Of a stretch of 64,000 bases of DNA, positions 8,518-18,079 are shown in pieces (position 1 is the stretch's first letter; each line of letters starts with the position of its first letter). The position numbers were made by a program, and so were the translations under genes. The notes under the pieces were generated by a model, which was not told the origin of the DNA, made no database searches, and worked only from the letters and a program-made list of their open reading frames with translations. Source of the stretch: Frischella japonica (GTDB lineage Bacteria > Pseudomonadota > Gammaproteobacteria > Enterobacterales > Orbaceae); assembly GCF_014489845.1 (NCBI RefSeq), contig NZ_JABURY010000016.1, forward strand, positions 1 through 64,000, read 5' to 3'.

Positions 8518-9627
8518 TTAATCGGAAAAATACCAAAATCCTTGATTAATCAAATCTAACATGCCATTTAACAACGTAGGATCATTAAAATCTTTTTCAG
8601 TTAGTATTTCTTTCTGACATAATAAATCAATATACTGCTCGTTCAGAGCAATTCGTTGGCCATGTATAAACCCTTGCTTTCCGATTTTAAATATTCGGAT
8701 GCTCGGAACTCGGTGTAATTGCGAACCATCATTGATTTCTTGCTGTAGTTCTTCAAATGTGTAGGGTGGATCGAGTGGAATGATATCCAGTTCATGCATT
8801 GGTTGTGTAATATGCTTACCAAACCAATCAATAAACAATTCTTGATTATTTATCAATTGGCATAGCTGTGATTTAAGCATCTCAATTTCATAGTTTTGTA
8901 TTTGATAAGGTGCCTGTGATAATTTTAAATCAGGATCTTGGTAATAAATCTGTTTATTTACAGTATCTAATACGTAATCAGCAAAGCTACTTAACATCTC
9001 TTGTGAACTTGGCGTTTTGAAACCCACTGAATAACTTAAGGATTCTGTCAAACTGATACCATTATGTGGAAAACCCACTGGAATATAGAGGATGTCACCT
9101 GGATTCAATTCTTCATCAATTATCGGTTGATATTCCTCAACATGTAATAATGCCGGATGGGCACAAAATTCGAGATAATTAGGATTTTTGTCACCTACCA
9201 TCCAACGGCGTTTTCCCATACCTTGTATTATAAATACATCATAATTATCAATATGCGGCCCAACCCCAGCTTGTGCAGTTGCATAAGAGATCATCAAATC
9301 ATCAAACTGCCAATGTGGTAATACGCGAAAAGGTTCTATCAGTGTTGCAGCAGATTCATGCCAGTGATCAACAGCTTGAACTAAAAGCGTCCAGTGGCTT
9401 TCCCCTAAATGATCATAACTTTCAAATGGCCCATATTGCGCATCCCATTTACCATCTTTGTTAGTAACAATGCGACTTTCAATGTCTTCTTCTAACGCTA
9501 AACCAGCTAACTCATCTGGTGTGATAGGATCACTGAAATTTGCTATTCCTTGCCGTATCACTACTGGTTTTTTTTGCCAATAAGTTGTCAAGAAATGCTG
9601 CCAATTTATGGTTAATTGATTTTTCAT
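8518..9627 (-). CDS. roxA: Ribosomal protein uL16 arginine hydroxylase (JmjC type)
   Basis: Fe(II)/2-oxoglutarate-dependent oxygenase of the YcfD/RoxA family, which in E. coli hydroxylates an arginine of ribosomal protein L16. Length 369 residues against 373 in E. coli. The JmjC facial triad is visible as HID in GVGPHIDNYDVF and the distal His in PVGFPHNGIS; RRW follows the first pair as in the family. The C-terminal winged-helix region (LHRVPSIRIF and RIALNEQYIDLL) is present. A good ribosome binding site (AGGATG) precedes the ATG. It lies just downstream of clpA on the same strand with a 28-bp gap, so it may be part of the clpS-clpA transcript. Confidence 0.93.
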   Translation of the reverse strand: MKNQLTINWQHFLTTYWQKKPVVIRQGIANFSDPITPDELAGLALEEDIESRIVTNKDGKWDAQYGPFESYDHLGESHWTLLVQAVDHWHESAATLIEPFRVLPHWQFDDLMISYATAQAGVGPHIDNYDVFIIQGMGKRRWMVGDKNPNYLEFCAHPALLHVEEYQPIIDEELNPGDILYIPVGFPHNGISLTESLSYSVGFKTPSSQEMLSSFADYVLDTVNKQIYYQDPDLKLSQAPYQIQNYEIEMLKSQLCQLINNQELFIDWFGKHITQPMHELDIIPLDPPYTFEELQQEINDGSQLHRVPSIRIFKIGKQGFIHGQRIALNEQYIDLLCQKEILTEKDFNDPTLLNGMLDLINQGFWYFSD

Positions 9628-9655
9628 TTTACATCCTATAATTTATCTTTTTGAT

Positions 9656-11962
9656 TTATTTAGAAGCAACCACTTTAGCCCGATAAATAAAATTTAGTTT
9701 ATTATTTATTAAACTAATTTTCACATTACCACCATGCTGCAGTTCTCCAAACAAGATTTGCTGTGCCAATGGTTTTTTAATCTGCTCTTGAATAATGCGG
9801 CCCATTGGTCTGGCCCCCATGGTTTTGTCGTATCCACAATTAGCTAAATAGTTATTTACCTCTTTAGTCAGGCTTAATGAAACGTTTTTATCTTTTAATT
9901 GGTCTTTTAATTCTGTTATTAACTTATCTACTATTTGTAACATAATTGGTTTAGATAAATGTTCAAACCAAATAATATTATCTAAACGATTGCGAAATTC
10001 AGGACTAAATACACGCTTAATTTCTAACATCGCATTATGACTATTATCTTGCTGTGAAAAACCAATCGACGTTTTGATGGACTCTTGTACACCAGCATTC
10101 GTTGTCATGACAATGATAATATTTCGAAAATCAGCTTTTCGTCCATTACTGTCTGTTAATGTCCCATTGTCCATAATTTGCAATAACAAGTTATAAATAT
10201 CGGGATGTGCCTTTTCAATTTCATCGAGAAGTAATACAGCATAAGGATGTTTTAATACTTGATCTGTTAGCAATCCACCCTGTTCAAAACCAACATATCC
10301 AGGTGGTGAACCAATTAAACGGCTAACTGTGTGCGATTCTTTATATTCCGACATATCAAAGCGCAAAAGCTCAATACCAAGCATTTTGGCGAGTTGTAAC
10401 GTAACTTCGGTTTTCCCTACTCCAGTTGGTCCAGCAAATAAAAAAGATCCAATCGGCTTATGATCGCGACCTAATCCAGCTCGATTTAGTGTTATGGCAT
10501 CACTTAATACATTTATTGCTTTATCTTGTCCAAACACTACCGATTTTAAATCGTCCGATAAGTTTTGTAATTTGGTTTTATCGGAAGTAGATACGGTTGT
10601 TTCGGGAATACGAGCCATTTGAGCAATAATTTTCTCAATATCGACAGTATCGATGATTTTTTTCTGTTTTTTAGCTGTAAGTAAGCGATTTTGTGCTCCA
10701 GCTTCGTCAATAAGATCTATCGCTTTATCCGGTAAAAATCGATCAGGTAAATATTTAACAGATAACTCAACTGCGCTTTTCAGTGCTTCCGGCGTGTAGG
10801 TTATATGATGAAATTGTTCATATCGTGATTTTAATCCCATCAATATTTTCACAGTATCAGCAATGGACGGTTCAGTTATATCAATTTTTTGGAAACGTCG
10901 TGCTAATGCACGGTCTTTTTCAAAGAGGCGATTATATTCCTGGTAAGTGGTTGATCCAAAAACACGAATTTTACCAGATGCTAACAATGGTTTAAATAAA
11001 CTCGCTGTATCAAGCTTACTTTCTCCTGTCGCACCGGCCCCAATAATGACATGAATTTCATCAATAAATAAAATACAATTTGGTTGCGATTCTAACGCTT
11101 GAATCAATTGCTGAAAACGTTTTTCAAAATCTCCTCGATAAGTGGTACCAGCAATCAAAGCTGAAATATTAAAGGAATAGATTGTCGCCTTTTTGAGTAC
11201 TTTAGGTACCTTGTTTTGTTCAATTAACCAAGCTAACCCTTCAGCAATCGCTGTTTTCCCTACTCCAGCTTCGCCCACCAAAATTGGATTATTTTTACGT
11301 CGTCGGCAGAGAACTTGCATCACCCGTTCAATATCTCGTTCACGACCAATTATTGGATCAATTTGACCCTCTTCTGCTAATTGATTGAGATTTGTGGTAT
11401 AGAGTAAAAGCGGATCTTGATTTAATTCTTTATCGCTTTCTTTATTATGATGCGATTCAAAGAAATATTGATGTGCCTTATTATAAAACGATGAGTCAGA
11501 CTCCAACCCAAAATCTTTACTGATTGAGCTACCGTAATGTAATTCAGATAAATATTGGGTTAATGTTAACCAATCTAATCCCATACAAGTTAATAAATAT
11601 ACGATTTGAGAATCTTCTTCACCAAGAATAGCAACTAACAAATCACTGCAAGTAACTTCACTTTTCCCCGCTGATTGAACCTGAATAATTGCATTTTCAA
11701 TAACACGATGAAATGCCAGTGTTGGTTCGGTTTGTTGGTTAAGTCCAATATTTGATAAAAATGTCGCATTTTCTTCAATATACCAATTAATCTCATTAAT
11801 GAGATGATCCATATCAATGTTTAGGTTATTGAAAATTTGGATGATTGATTCATCTTTAAGTAATGATAGTAAAAGTTGTTCAACAGTAAGATATTCATAT
11901 CTTAAATTTTGTGCTTTTGTAAATGCATCATTAATTACCGATTGTAATGGCTTACTAATCAT
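9656..11962 (-). CDS. clpA: ATP-dependent Clp protease ATPase subunit ClpA
   Basis: AAA+ unfoldase that feeds substrates into ClpP. It has an N-terminal double Clp repeat (binds ClpS), a first AAA module with GEAGVGKT and [13 protein letters not shown], a second with GPTGVGKT and [11 protein letters not shown], and a ClpP-docking loop around SIGFSQQD, equivalent to the IGL loop of E. coli. The frame is open to 11986, but alignment with known ClpA starts at MISKPLQ, so the ATG at 11962 is preferred; GGAG lies 11 bases before it. That ATG overlaps the clpS stop as ATGA, tighter than in E. coli, where the genes are separated. clpP itself is not in the window. Confidence 0.96.
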   Translation of the reverse strand: MISKPLQSVINDAFTKAQNLRYEYLTVEQLLLSLLKDESIIQIFNNLNIDMDHLINEINWYIEENATFLSNIGLNQQTEPTLAFHRVIENAIIQVQSAGKSEVTCSDLLVAILGEEDSQIVYLLTCMGLDWLTLTQYLSELHYGSSISKDFGLESDSSFYNKAHQYFFESHHNKESDKELNQDPLLLYTTNLNQLAEEGQIDPIIGRERDIERVMQVLCRRRKNNPILVGEAGVGKTAIAEGLAWLIEQNKVPKVLKKATIYSFNISALIAGTTYRGDFEKRFQQLIQALESQPNCILFIDEIHVIIGAGATGESKLDTASLFKPLLASGKIRVFGSTTYQEYNRLFEKDRALARRFQKIDITEPSIADTVKILMGLKSRYEQFHHITYTPEALKSAVELSVKYLPDRFLPDKAIDLIDEAGAQNRLLTAKKQKKIIDTVDIEKIIAQMARIPETTVSTSDKTKLQNLSDDLKSVVFGQDKAINVLSDAITLNRAGLGRDHKPIGSFLFAGPTGVGKTEVTLQLAKMLGIELLRFDMSEYKESHTVSRLIGSPPGYVGFEQGGLLTDQVLKHPYAVLLLDEIEKAHPDIYNLLLQIMDNGTLTDSNGRKADFRNIIIVMTTNAGVQESIKTSIGFSQQDNSHNAMLEIKRVFSPEFRNRLDNIIWFEHLSKPIMLQIVDKLITELKDQLKDKNVSLSLTKEVNNYLANCGYDKTMGARPMGRIIQEQIKKPLAQQILFGELQHGGNVKISLINNKLNFIYRAKVVASK

Positions 11963-12264
11963 GACGGTATCTGCTCCATAGTACATTTTAACGGAAACCG
12001 GTGTTGGCGAGCATAATGATTTACTTGGTACACTTTAGTTTCAGCAATTTCTGCCGTATAAATACCACAAATCGCTTGCCCTTTTTTATGAATGGCAAGC
12101 ATAATTTGTGTTGCCTCATTTTCTTCAAAGTTAAAGTATCGAATTAACACTTCAACGACAAATTCCATCGTGGTGTAATCATCATTATGTAAAATGACAC
12201 AATATTTATTGGGTGGAGCCAAACTTTTTAGACTCAGATTTTGAATACTTTGCCTTACGCTCAT
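11959..12264 (-). CDS. clpS: Clp protease adaptor ClpS
   Basis: Adaptor that delivers N-degron substrates to ClpAP. The core CVILHNDDYTTMEFVVEVL and the downstream KKGQAICGIYTAEIAETK and HPL-like segment match the family, including the Asp-Asp pair and Met that shape the N-degron pocket. About 101 residues, as in E. coli (106). A GTG at 12273 is in frame, but ATG at 12264 fits the family start and has GAG at suitable spacing. Translationally coupled to clpA by an ATGA overlap. Confidence 0.95.
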   Translation of the reverse strand: MSVRQSIQNLSLKSLAPPNKYCVILHNDDYTTMEFVVEVLIRYFNFEENEATQIMLAIHKKGQAICGIYTAEIAETKVYQVNHYARQHRFPLKCTMEQIPS

Positions 12265-12433
12265 AATTAACACTCTACTTATTGTTCATTATCAGTTATA
12301 ATACCTATTTTTAGTTATGATTAATACTTAATTTACGTCAAGAAGTTATTGTCATACCAATCACTCACGTAACCTATTAATTTTTTAAACTTTAGACTAT
12401 TGACTAGTTTTTGATCAGTTGTAAATAAATCCC

Positions 12434-13375
12434 ATGAATGATATTCGTAACATTATTGCGCCAAAAAACACTTTAGTATTATTTAGATGGTTAACCACCG
12501 GTAAACTTAAGCTTAATTCGCTTTGGGAAAGTAGAGCATTTCGTTATAAATTCGCGTTACGTGCCCTTTTTGTCAGTCCAATAACTTTTAAATGGCTCAG
12601 TCACCTAGCCAGATATCCGCTAATGGGTTATTTTTTTTCGCGACAATCTAATTTACCATGTAAGCTTTTACGCCCTTATTTATCTTCTTGCCTGAGCAAA
12701 AAAGCCTGTTTTCAAGCTCTTGTATATCATTACAATTTTTTTTCTGCGCATAGTGAAAAGCTTACTCAAGCATTTTACAATCATCCACCTTTTTTGTTAG
12801 CTGATTTGTTTACCAAAAATGCTCACAAAATTCGCGTAATGATTCAGGCAAAAAATAAATATGCTCGCGAGGGCGAAATTACACTCTATCTGTTTGATGA
12901 AAATAATGTTGATTTAGCTACATTAACCTTTACTATAATGCAATATGGTCAAAAATCATCATTATTTATTGCAGGTTTACAGGGTCCTGACCGTGATGAT
13001 GCCAAATCTGCGATTCAACAAGCTACTAAAGATTGCTATGGTTTGTTTCCAAAGCGTTTAATTGTTGATGCAGCTCTCACACTTGCTGACGTTTTTGGTT
13101 TAAAACAAATTGTTGCAGTCAGTAAAAATACTCATGTCTATAATAATTGGCGTTATCGAAAACGTTTTAATCGTGTCCATTCTGATTACGATGAAATATG
13201 GCAAACAATAGGCGGTAAACAAAACTCACAAGGTTTGTATATTTTACCCAATACCATTCACCGAAAAGCTATTGAAGAAATTGCAAGTAAAAAACGGTCT
13301 ATGTATCGTAGTCGTTATGCTTTACTAGATGAATTACATGAATCAATTCATCAGCGAATGTCAGCTTTGCTATAA
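12434..13375 (+). CDS. VirK/YbjX family protein (DUF535)
   Basis: 313 residues. The DUF535 signature is seen as LFIAGLQGPDRDD, near residue 180, and VDAALTLADVFGLKQIVAVSKNTHVY, here read in parts, near 215-240, followed by RVHSDYDEIW. E. coli YbjX and Shigella VirK belong to this family; VirK has been linked to virulence-factor surface localisation, YbjX has no firm role. It is divergent from clpS. In E. coli ybjX also lies near clpS-clpA, so this is a retained neighbourhood. The ribosome binding site is weak. Confidence 0.85.
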   Translation: MNDIRNIIAPKNTLVLFRWLTTGKLKLNSLWESRAFRYKFALRALFVSPITFKWLSHLARYPLMGYFFSRQSNLPCKLLRPYLSSCLSKKACFQALVYHYNFFSAHSEKLTQAFYNHPPFLLADLFTKNAHKIRVMIQAKNKYAREGEITLYLFDENNVDLATLTFTIMQYGQKSSLFIAGLQGPDRDDAKSAIQQATKDCYGLFPKRLIVDAALTLADVFGLKQIVAVSKNTHVYNNWRYRKRFNRVHSDYDEIWQTIGGKQNSQGLYILPNTIHRKAIEEIASKKRSMYRSRYALLDELHESIHQRMSALL

Positions 13376-13496
13376 TCAGCAATAACTATCGAATGAAATG
13401 GTCAAAATTCAGATTTAGTAACTTTTAATAAAGGTTTTGAATGCATTATTATGTGATAACATGATAATCATTAGTATAATTAGGATGAATAAAGAC

Positions 13497-14402
13497 ATGT
13501 GGTTTGGTATTTTAATTGCACTCGTTCCGCTTTTTATCGGTTATTCAATTAAATTGAAAAATGCCGTTTGGATTGTACGAGTAAATAAATCATTAAGTTA
13601 TTTAGTCTATGCTATCTTGTTTTTGATGGGGAATGAACTGGCGCAATTAAATGATTTATTGAATAATTTACAAACCATCCTGTCATCAACAATTATATTA
13701 TTTATCTGCAGTTTTGGTTTTAATATGATATTTCTGTTAATTTTAGATCGTATTTATCCGTGGCGAAATCAAGCTAATCACCATGAGCTTCCAGCACGAT
13801 GGAAGATGATTTTAGAATCATTAACTATCTTTTTTGCATTAATAATAGGCTTTGTTTGTGGTCTTTTACCTTTAGCTATATGGCAATATAATCAAATTAT
13901 TAGTGAAGTTATTCTGGTGATTCTTTTAATATTGGTCGGTATTCAATTGCGTAGTAATAACATTACGGTAAAACAAATCGTGATAAATCAAGTGGGAATA
14001 ACTACAACGCTCATCGTAATTTTATCGACATTACTTGGTGGTTGGCTTGCGGCTTATTTGCTCAAATTGCCGGTCAATACTTCCATGGCAATGTCCGCCG
14101 GATTTGGTTGGTACTCACTTTCGGGCATTTTAATGACCGAGGCACAAGGCGCTGTTGTTGGAAGTATCACTTTTCTTAGTGATATTCTGCGAGAATTGTG
14201 CGCTATTATGTTGATACCGAGTCTAATTCGACGTTATAAACTCACAGCATTAGGCATTTGTGGAGCAACATCAATGGATTTTACTTTGCCCATGTTACAA
14301 AAAGGAGGTGGTATTATGATGGTGCCGCCAGCAATTGTACAAGGCTTTCTATTGACGTTGATTATGCCAATATTAATGACATTACTTAATTATTATTTTT
14401 AG
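13497..14402 (+). CDS. lysO: L-lysine exporter LysO (YbjE)
   Basis: Inner-membrane protein with eight or more hydrophobic segments; DUF340 family. It matches E. coli LysO closely in ILLILVGIQLR, SAGFGWYSLSGILMTEA and GICGATSMDFTLPMLQ. LysO exports L-lysine and thialysine. The open frame starts at 13437, but the family start corresponds to MWFGILIALVP at 13497, which has AGGATG upstream; the earlier Met residues lack this support. It precedes ychJ by 18 bp and probably forms a two-gene unit with it. Confidence 0.92.
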   Translation: MWFGILIALVPLFIGYSIKLKNAVWIVRVNKSLSYLVYAILFLMGNELAQLNDLLNNLQTILSSTIILFICSFGFNMIFLLILDRIYPWRNQANHHELPARWKMILESLTIFFALIIGFVCGLLPLAIWQYNQIISEVILVILLILVGIQLRSNNITVKQIVINQVGITTTLIVILSTLLGGWLAAYLLKLPVNTSMAMSAGFGWYSLSGILMTEAQGAVVGSITFLSDILRELCAIMLIPSLIRRYKLTALGICGATSMDFTLPMLQKGGGIMMVPPAIVQGFLLTLIMPILMTLLNYYF

Positions 14403-14420
14403 GACATTGTAAATTGCATT

Positions 14421-14819
14421 ATGAATAAAAAAAATATGGATTTATGCCCATGTTGTTCTGGGCAACTTTATAAAAATTGTTGTCAACCCTATCATTTATG
14501 GCGAAAAAATGCCCCTAATGCAGAAATACTAATGCGTTCACGTTATAGTGCTTATGCATTACGTCAAGCAGATTATTTAATAAAAACGTGGCATCCCAAA
14601 ACATTACCAAGTAAATTAGCCGAAGAGATCAGTGATGCTAAGTGGATTGATTTAGTTATTCATAAAAGTTGGGCAGGAAAGGAAACGAATGAAGCCTATG
14701 TTGAATTTACTGCTCGTTATCGTAATAAAAATGGCAAAGCTGAAAGAATGCATGAAACCAGTCATTTCATCAAACAAGGCGATCATTGGTTTTACATTGA
14801 TGGTATTTTTAACGTTTAA
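14421..14819 (+). CDS. YchJ family SEC-C motif protein (UPF0225)
   Basis: 132 residues. The N-terminus carries the zinc-binding SEC-C motif CPCCSGQLYKNCC, followed by MRSRYSAYA and the conserved core WIDLVIHKSW and VEFTARYRNKNGKAERMHE-like region. This is the YchJ family; it has an NTF2-like core and no proven function. In E. coli ychJ is elsewhere, so the pairing with lysO is local. Two hairpin terminators follow. Confidence 0.88.
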   Translation: MNKKNMDLCPCCSGQLYKNCCQPYHLWRKNAPNAEILMRSRYSAYALRQADYLIKTWHPKTLPSKLAEEISDAKWIDLVIHKSWAGKETNEAYVEFTARYRNKNGKAERMHETSHFIKQGDHWFYIDGIFNV

Positions 14820-14948
14820 TTTAACGAAAATCTTTTTTATTATCTTTGAAATCCCATGATTTTGGTTATTTTAAATGTTTTAAATCGATAAATAATTGAG
14901 TATGTCAAAAATACATTGTTTATTAATTTACGCTTATTAAGCATTTTT

Positions 14949-14980
14949 CAAAAATCACGATACATTTTTGGTGATTTTTT
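14949..14980 (+). terminator. Rho-independent terminator after ychJ
   Basis: AAAATCAC (14951-14958) pairs with GTGATTTT (14971-14978), with a 12-base loop and a T-run. The A-rich 5' flank means it could also act on the minus strand, downstream of serC. Confidence 0.7.
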
Positions 14981-14996
14981 AGTATCTTCCAACCTT

Positions 14997-15028
14997 AAGA
15001 TAATGCCAAATGCCGGCATTATCTTTTA
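14997..15028 (+). terminator. Second terminator hairpin after ychJ
   Basis: AAGATAATGCC (14997-15007) pairs with GGCATTATCTT (15015-15025), an 11-bp perfect stem followed by T residues. It stands in tandem with the terminator at 14949 between the convergent ychJ and serC. Confidence 0.75.
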
Positions 15029-15080
15029 AAATTCACTTTATCAATTGGATATATCAGGTAATGTAATAATAGTTAAACTT

Positions 15081-16169
15081 TTATCCTTTTACTCTTTCAA
15101 ATTCCTTCATAAATTCAATTAAACATTGAACACCATCCAAATCCATTGCATTGTAGATAGATGCTCTGATCCCACCTACAATACGGTGTCCTTTAACACC
15201 AATAATTCCATGTTGAGCAGCTTCAGCGACAAACATGGTATCAAATTCTTCATGTGCACAAACAAAGGGAACATTCATAATCGAACGATTTTCGGTAGCA
15301 ATATTATTACTATAAAAATCAGATTGATCGATATACTGATATAACATTTGTGCTTTTGAACGATTACGTTGTTCCATTATTGTTAAGCCACCTAATTGCT
15401 TAAGCCACTTAAATACTAACCCTGACATATACCAGGCAAAAGTTGGCGGTGTATTAAACATTGAATCATGTTTAGTTTGAATCGTATAATCCAATACTGA
15501 CGGTAATTCTCGTTTTGCTTTACCCAATAAATCTTCTCGTACAATTACGATAGTTACCCCAGATGGACCAATATTTTTTTGTGCCCCTGCGTAAATAATA
15601 CCGTAACGTGTAACATCAATCGGTTTTGACAAAATACAAGATGAGAAATCAGCAACGATAATTCTATCGTTAAATTGTGGATCATCAAAAATCGCCAATC
15701 CCTCAATCGTTTCATTCGGACAGTAATGAACATAAGCAGAATCTGAAGTCAATTGCCATTGATTGAAAGATTTTATTCCAATTTTTTCTTCATGCACTGT
15801 CTTGACGTTAATACGGTTAACTTGACAATACTTTTCTGCTTCATCGGCAGCACATTTGCTCCAATAGCCACTTATAATATAATCGGCGGAAGTATGATTT
15901 GACAAAATATTTAAAGGTACGCCAGCAAATTGAGATCGGGCACCACCTTGCAAAAATAAAATATGATAATTTTCAGGTATATTTAATAGCTCCCGTAAAT
16001 CTTGGGTAGCTTCTAATGCACACTGTTCAAAATCTTTGCCACGATGACTTAGTTCCATTACTGAGCACCCTGTTTGATGCCAATTTAATAATTCAGATTG
16101 TGCTTGTTTTAAAACATCATGCGGTAAAATTGCCGGACCGGCACTAAAATTAATCGTTTTTTTCATCAT
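15081..16169 (-). CDS. serC: Phosphoserine aminotransferase
   Basis: PLP enzyme of serine and pyridoxal phosphate synthesis. It has the family start INFSAGPAILP, the VMELSHRGKDF segment, LFLQGGARSQFAGVPLN, and the PLP-binding lysine in AGAQKNIGPSGV. The C-terminal VGGIRASIYNAMDLDGV is conserved. 362 residues match E. coli (362). It is a single-gene unit here; aroA, its usual downstream partner in enterobacteria, is absent from this site. Confidence 0.96.
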   Translation of the reverse strand: MMKKTINFSAGPAILPHDVLKQAQSELLNWHQTGCSVMELSHRGKDFEQCALEATQDLRELLNIPENYHILFLQGGARSQFAGVPLNILSNHTSADYIISGYWSKCAADEAEKYCQVNRINVKTVHEEKIGIKSFNQWQLTSDSAYVHYCPNETIEGLAIFDDPQFNDRIIVADFSSCILSKPIDVTRYGIIYAGAQKNIGPSGVTIVIVREDLLGKAKRELPSVLDYTIQTKHDSMFNTPPTFAWYMSGLVFKWLKQLGGLTIMEQRNRSKAQMLYQYIDQSDFYSNNIATENRSIMNVPFVCAHEEFDTMFVAEAAQHGIIGVKGHRIVGGIRASIYNAMDLDGVQCLIEFMKEFERVKG

Positions 16170-16336
16170 TCAATGCTCTTCATTTATCGTAAATGTTGTT
16201 TATTCTATTACAGAATTTAGTAAAGGCAATGCGGACAAATCGATTAATCCTTAAAGATAAGATAATTTAATTAATTTTTGATAATTGGTAAGCTTAGGTT
16301 ATAATTACTCGTAATTTTGTTTTTGACCATGTCATC

Positions 16337-17854
16337 ATGTTGAGGTGTCATATTTTTAAGTTAGTCACTCGAGTTTATCATAAGTTTTTTCAACCCCAAT
16401 CAACTCATAAAACTGAATCAAGTATTGAATCATTATCAGATTCCAATACGGTTACGCATTCAATTCCAGTATGCGAAGTTATTCCTCGTAATAAACATAA
16501 TATTTCTCGTCAGGCGGTAAGTGAAAATGCCTTAAAAGTTTTATATCGTTTAAATAAACAAGGATATCAAGCTTATTTAGTCGGTGGCTGCGTTCGCGAT
16601 CTTTTATTAGGCAAAATACCAAAGGATTTCGACATTACAACCAATGCAACACCAGAACAAGTACAAAAAGCATTTCGCAATTGTCGTTTGGTGGGACGTC
16701 GTTTTCGTTTAGCGCATATTATGTTTGGCAAAGAAATTATTGAAGTAGCAACATTTCGAGGTGAACATAACAATACAAATGTTGAGATTACAGAAAACCA
16801 ATCCATCAAATTAGATGCTAATAGGTCGAAGCGTTCACAATCTGGTATGCTATTGCGAGATAACGTGTATGGCACTATTGAACAAGATGCAATGCGCCGT
16901 GATTTCACAATTAATGGTTTATATTATAACGTAAAAGACTTTACTATTCGTGATTATTGCCATGGTATTGAAGATTTAAGAAATGGTATTATTCGTTTAA
17001 TTGGCGATCCAGAAACTCGTTATCGTGAAGACCCAGTTAGAATGTTACGTGCAGTACGTTTCGCTGCAAAATTGGCGATGAAAATTGATTCTCAAACTGC
17101 TGCACCGATTCCAAAACTCGCACCATTGTTAAAAAATATCCCTGGCGCTCGATTATTTGATGAATCCCTCAAACTTCTACAATCTGGACAAGGTTATGCA
17201 ACTTATCAACTATTGAGAAAATATCAGCTTTTTCCTTTATTATTTCCGACACTAGCGCATTTATTTGACCGTGAAACAAGCAGTCATAAAGCCGGTGCTA
17301 GTCATTTAGAGCGAATCATTGAGCAAGTGTTAAAAAATACCGATTATCGTATTGCTAATCACAAACGTGTTAATCCCGCTTTTCTATTTGCTGTAATGCT
17401 GTGGTATCCATTAGCCGAACATACACAAAATCTGATCATGGAAAGTGGTCTAAACTATCATGATGCATTTGACTTAGCTATGAATGATATTTTAACTAAG
17501 CAGTGCTCGGCAATTGCCATTCCCAAAAAACTTACGGCTACCATGTGTGACATTTGGCGTTTACAATTACGCTTTAATAAACGAAGTCCTAAACGAGTTA
17601 ATGCCATTTTCGAGCATGCTAAATTCCGAGCAGCCTATGATTTATTAGAGCTACGCGCTTCTATTGAAAATGGTGAATTATTGACATTAGCCAAGTGGTG
17701 GGATGAATATCAGCAAGCTGGTCATGAACAACGTTTAACATTAATAAAACAGGTATCACACAATAATCCGAAAATTTACGCAAAAAAAACAAATAGAAAT
17801 CGTACTCGGACAAAAACCAATCGTTCAAGAAATGAGTTAAAGAAATCTGATTAA
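16337..17854 (+). CDS. pcnB: Poly(A) polymerase I
   Basis: Adds 3' poly(A) tails that promote RNA decay. The nucleotidyltransferase core is intact: [20 protein letters not shown] with the GS-like motif and catalytic [21 protein letters not shown], and [12 protein letters not shown], then [17 protein letters not shown]. The C-terminus is very basic ([14 protein letters not shown]), as in E. coli. 505 residues. The only usable start is ATG at 16337; E. coli pcnB uses a non-ATG start. folK, which follows pcnB in E. coli, is absent and lptD follows instead. Confidence 0.95.
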   Translation: MLRCHIFKLVTRVYHKFFQPQSTHKTESSIESLSDSNTVTHSIPVCEVIPRNKHNISRQAVSENALKVLYRLNKQGYQAYLVGGCVRDLLLGKIPKDFDITTNATPEQVQKAFRNCRLVGRRFRLAHIMFGKEIIEVATFRGEHNNTNVEITENQSIKLDANRSKRSQSGMLLRDNVYGTIEQDAMRRDFTINGLYYNVKDFTIRDYCHGIEDLRNGIIRLIGDPETRYREDPVRMLRAVRFAAKLAMKIDSQTAAPIPKLAPLLKNIPGARLFDESLKLLQSGQGYATYQLLRKYQLFPLLFPTLAHLFDRETSSHKAGASHLERIIEQVLKNTDYRIANHKRVNPAFLFAVMLWYPLAEHTQNLIMESGLNYHDAFDLAMNDILTKQCSAIAIPKKLTATMCDIWRLQLRFNKRSPKRVNAIFEHAKFRAAYDLLELRASIENGELLTLAKWWDEYQQAGHEQRLTLIKQVSHNNPKIYAKKTNRNRTRTKTNRSRNELKKSD

Positions 17855-18079
17855 GATTATCCTAAACTTATTTTACTTTGGTATAAATCCCTGAAGGGGT
17901 CTTGGTGACGTCAATTACAAAAGTTGTTATTAAGTATGTGTTTTGATTATTAGTAATTTAATTCAGCTGAAAATGAAAATCTTTGCTGTTTTTATCGCTT
18001 ATTAGTTAGCACTTTTGTAAATTATCGATATAATATTGCGATAAATATTAATTCGTGATTATTGCTTACAGAAATACTA

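Noticed and set aside
16573-16908. Minus-strand 111-codon frame in pcnB
   Set aside because: Antisense to the most conserved part of pcnB and Arg/Ser-rich; a shadow.
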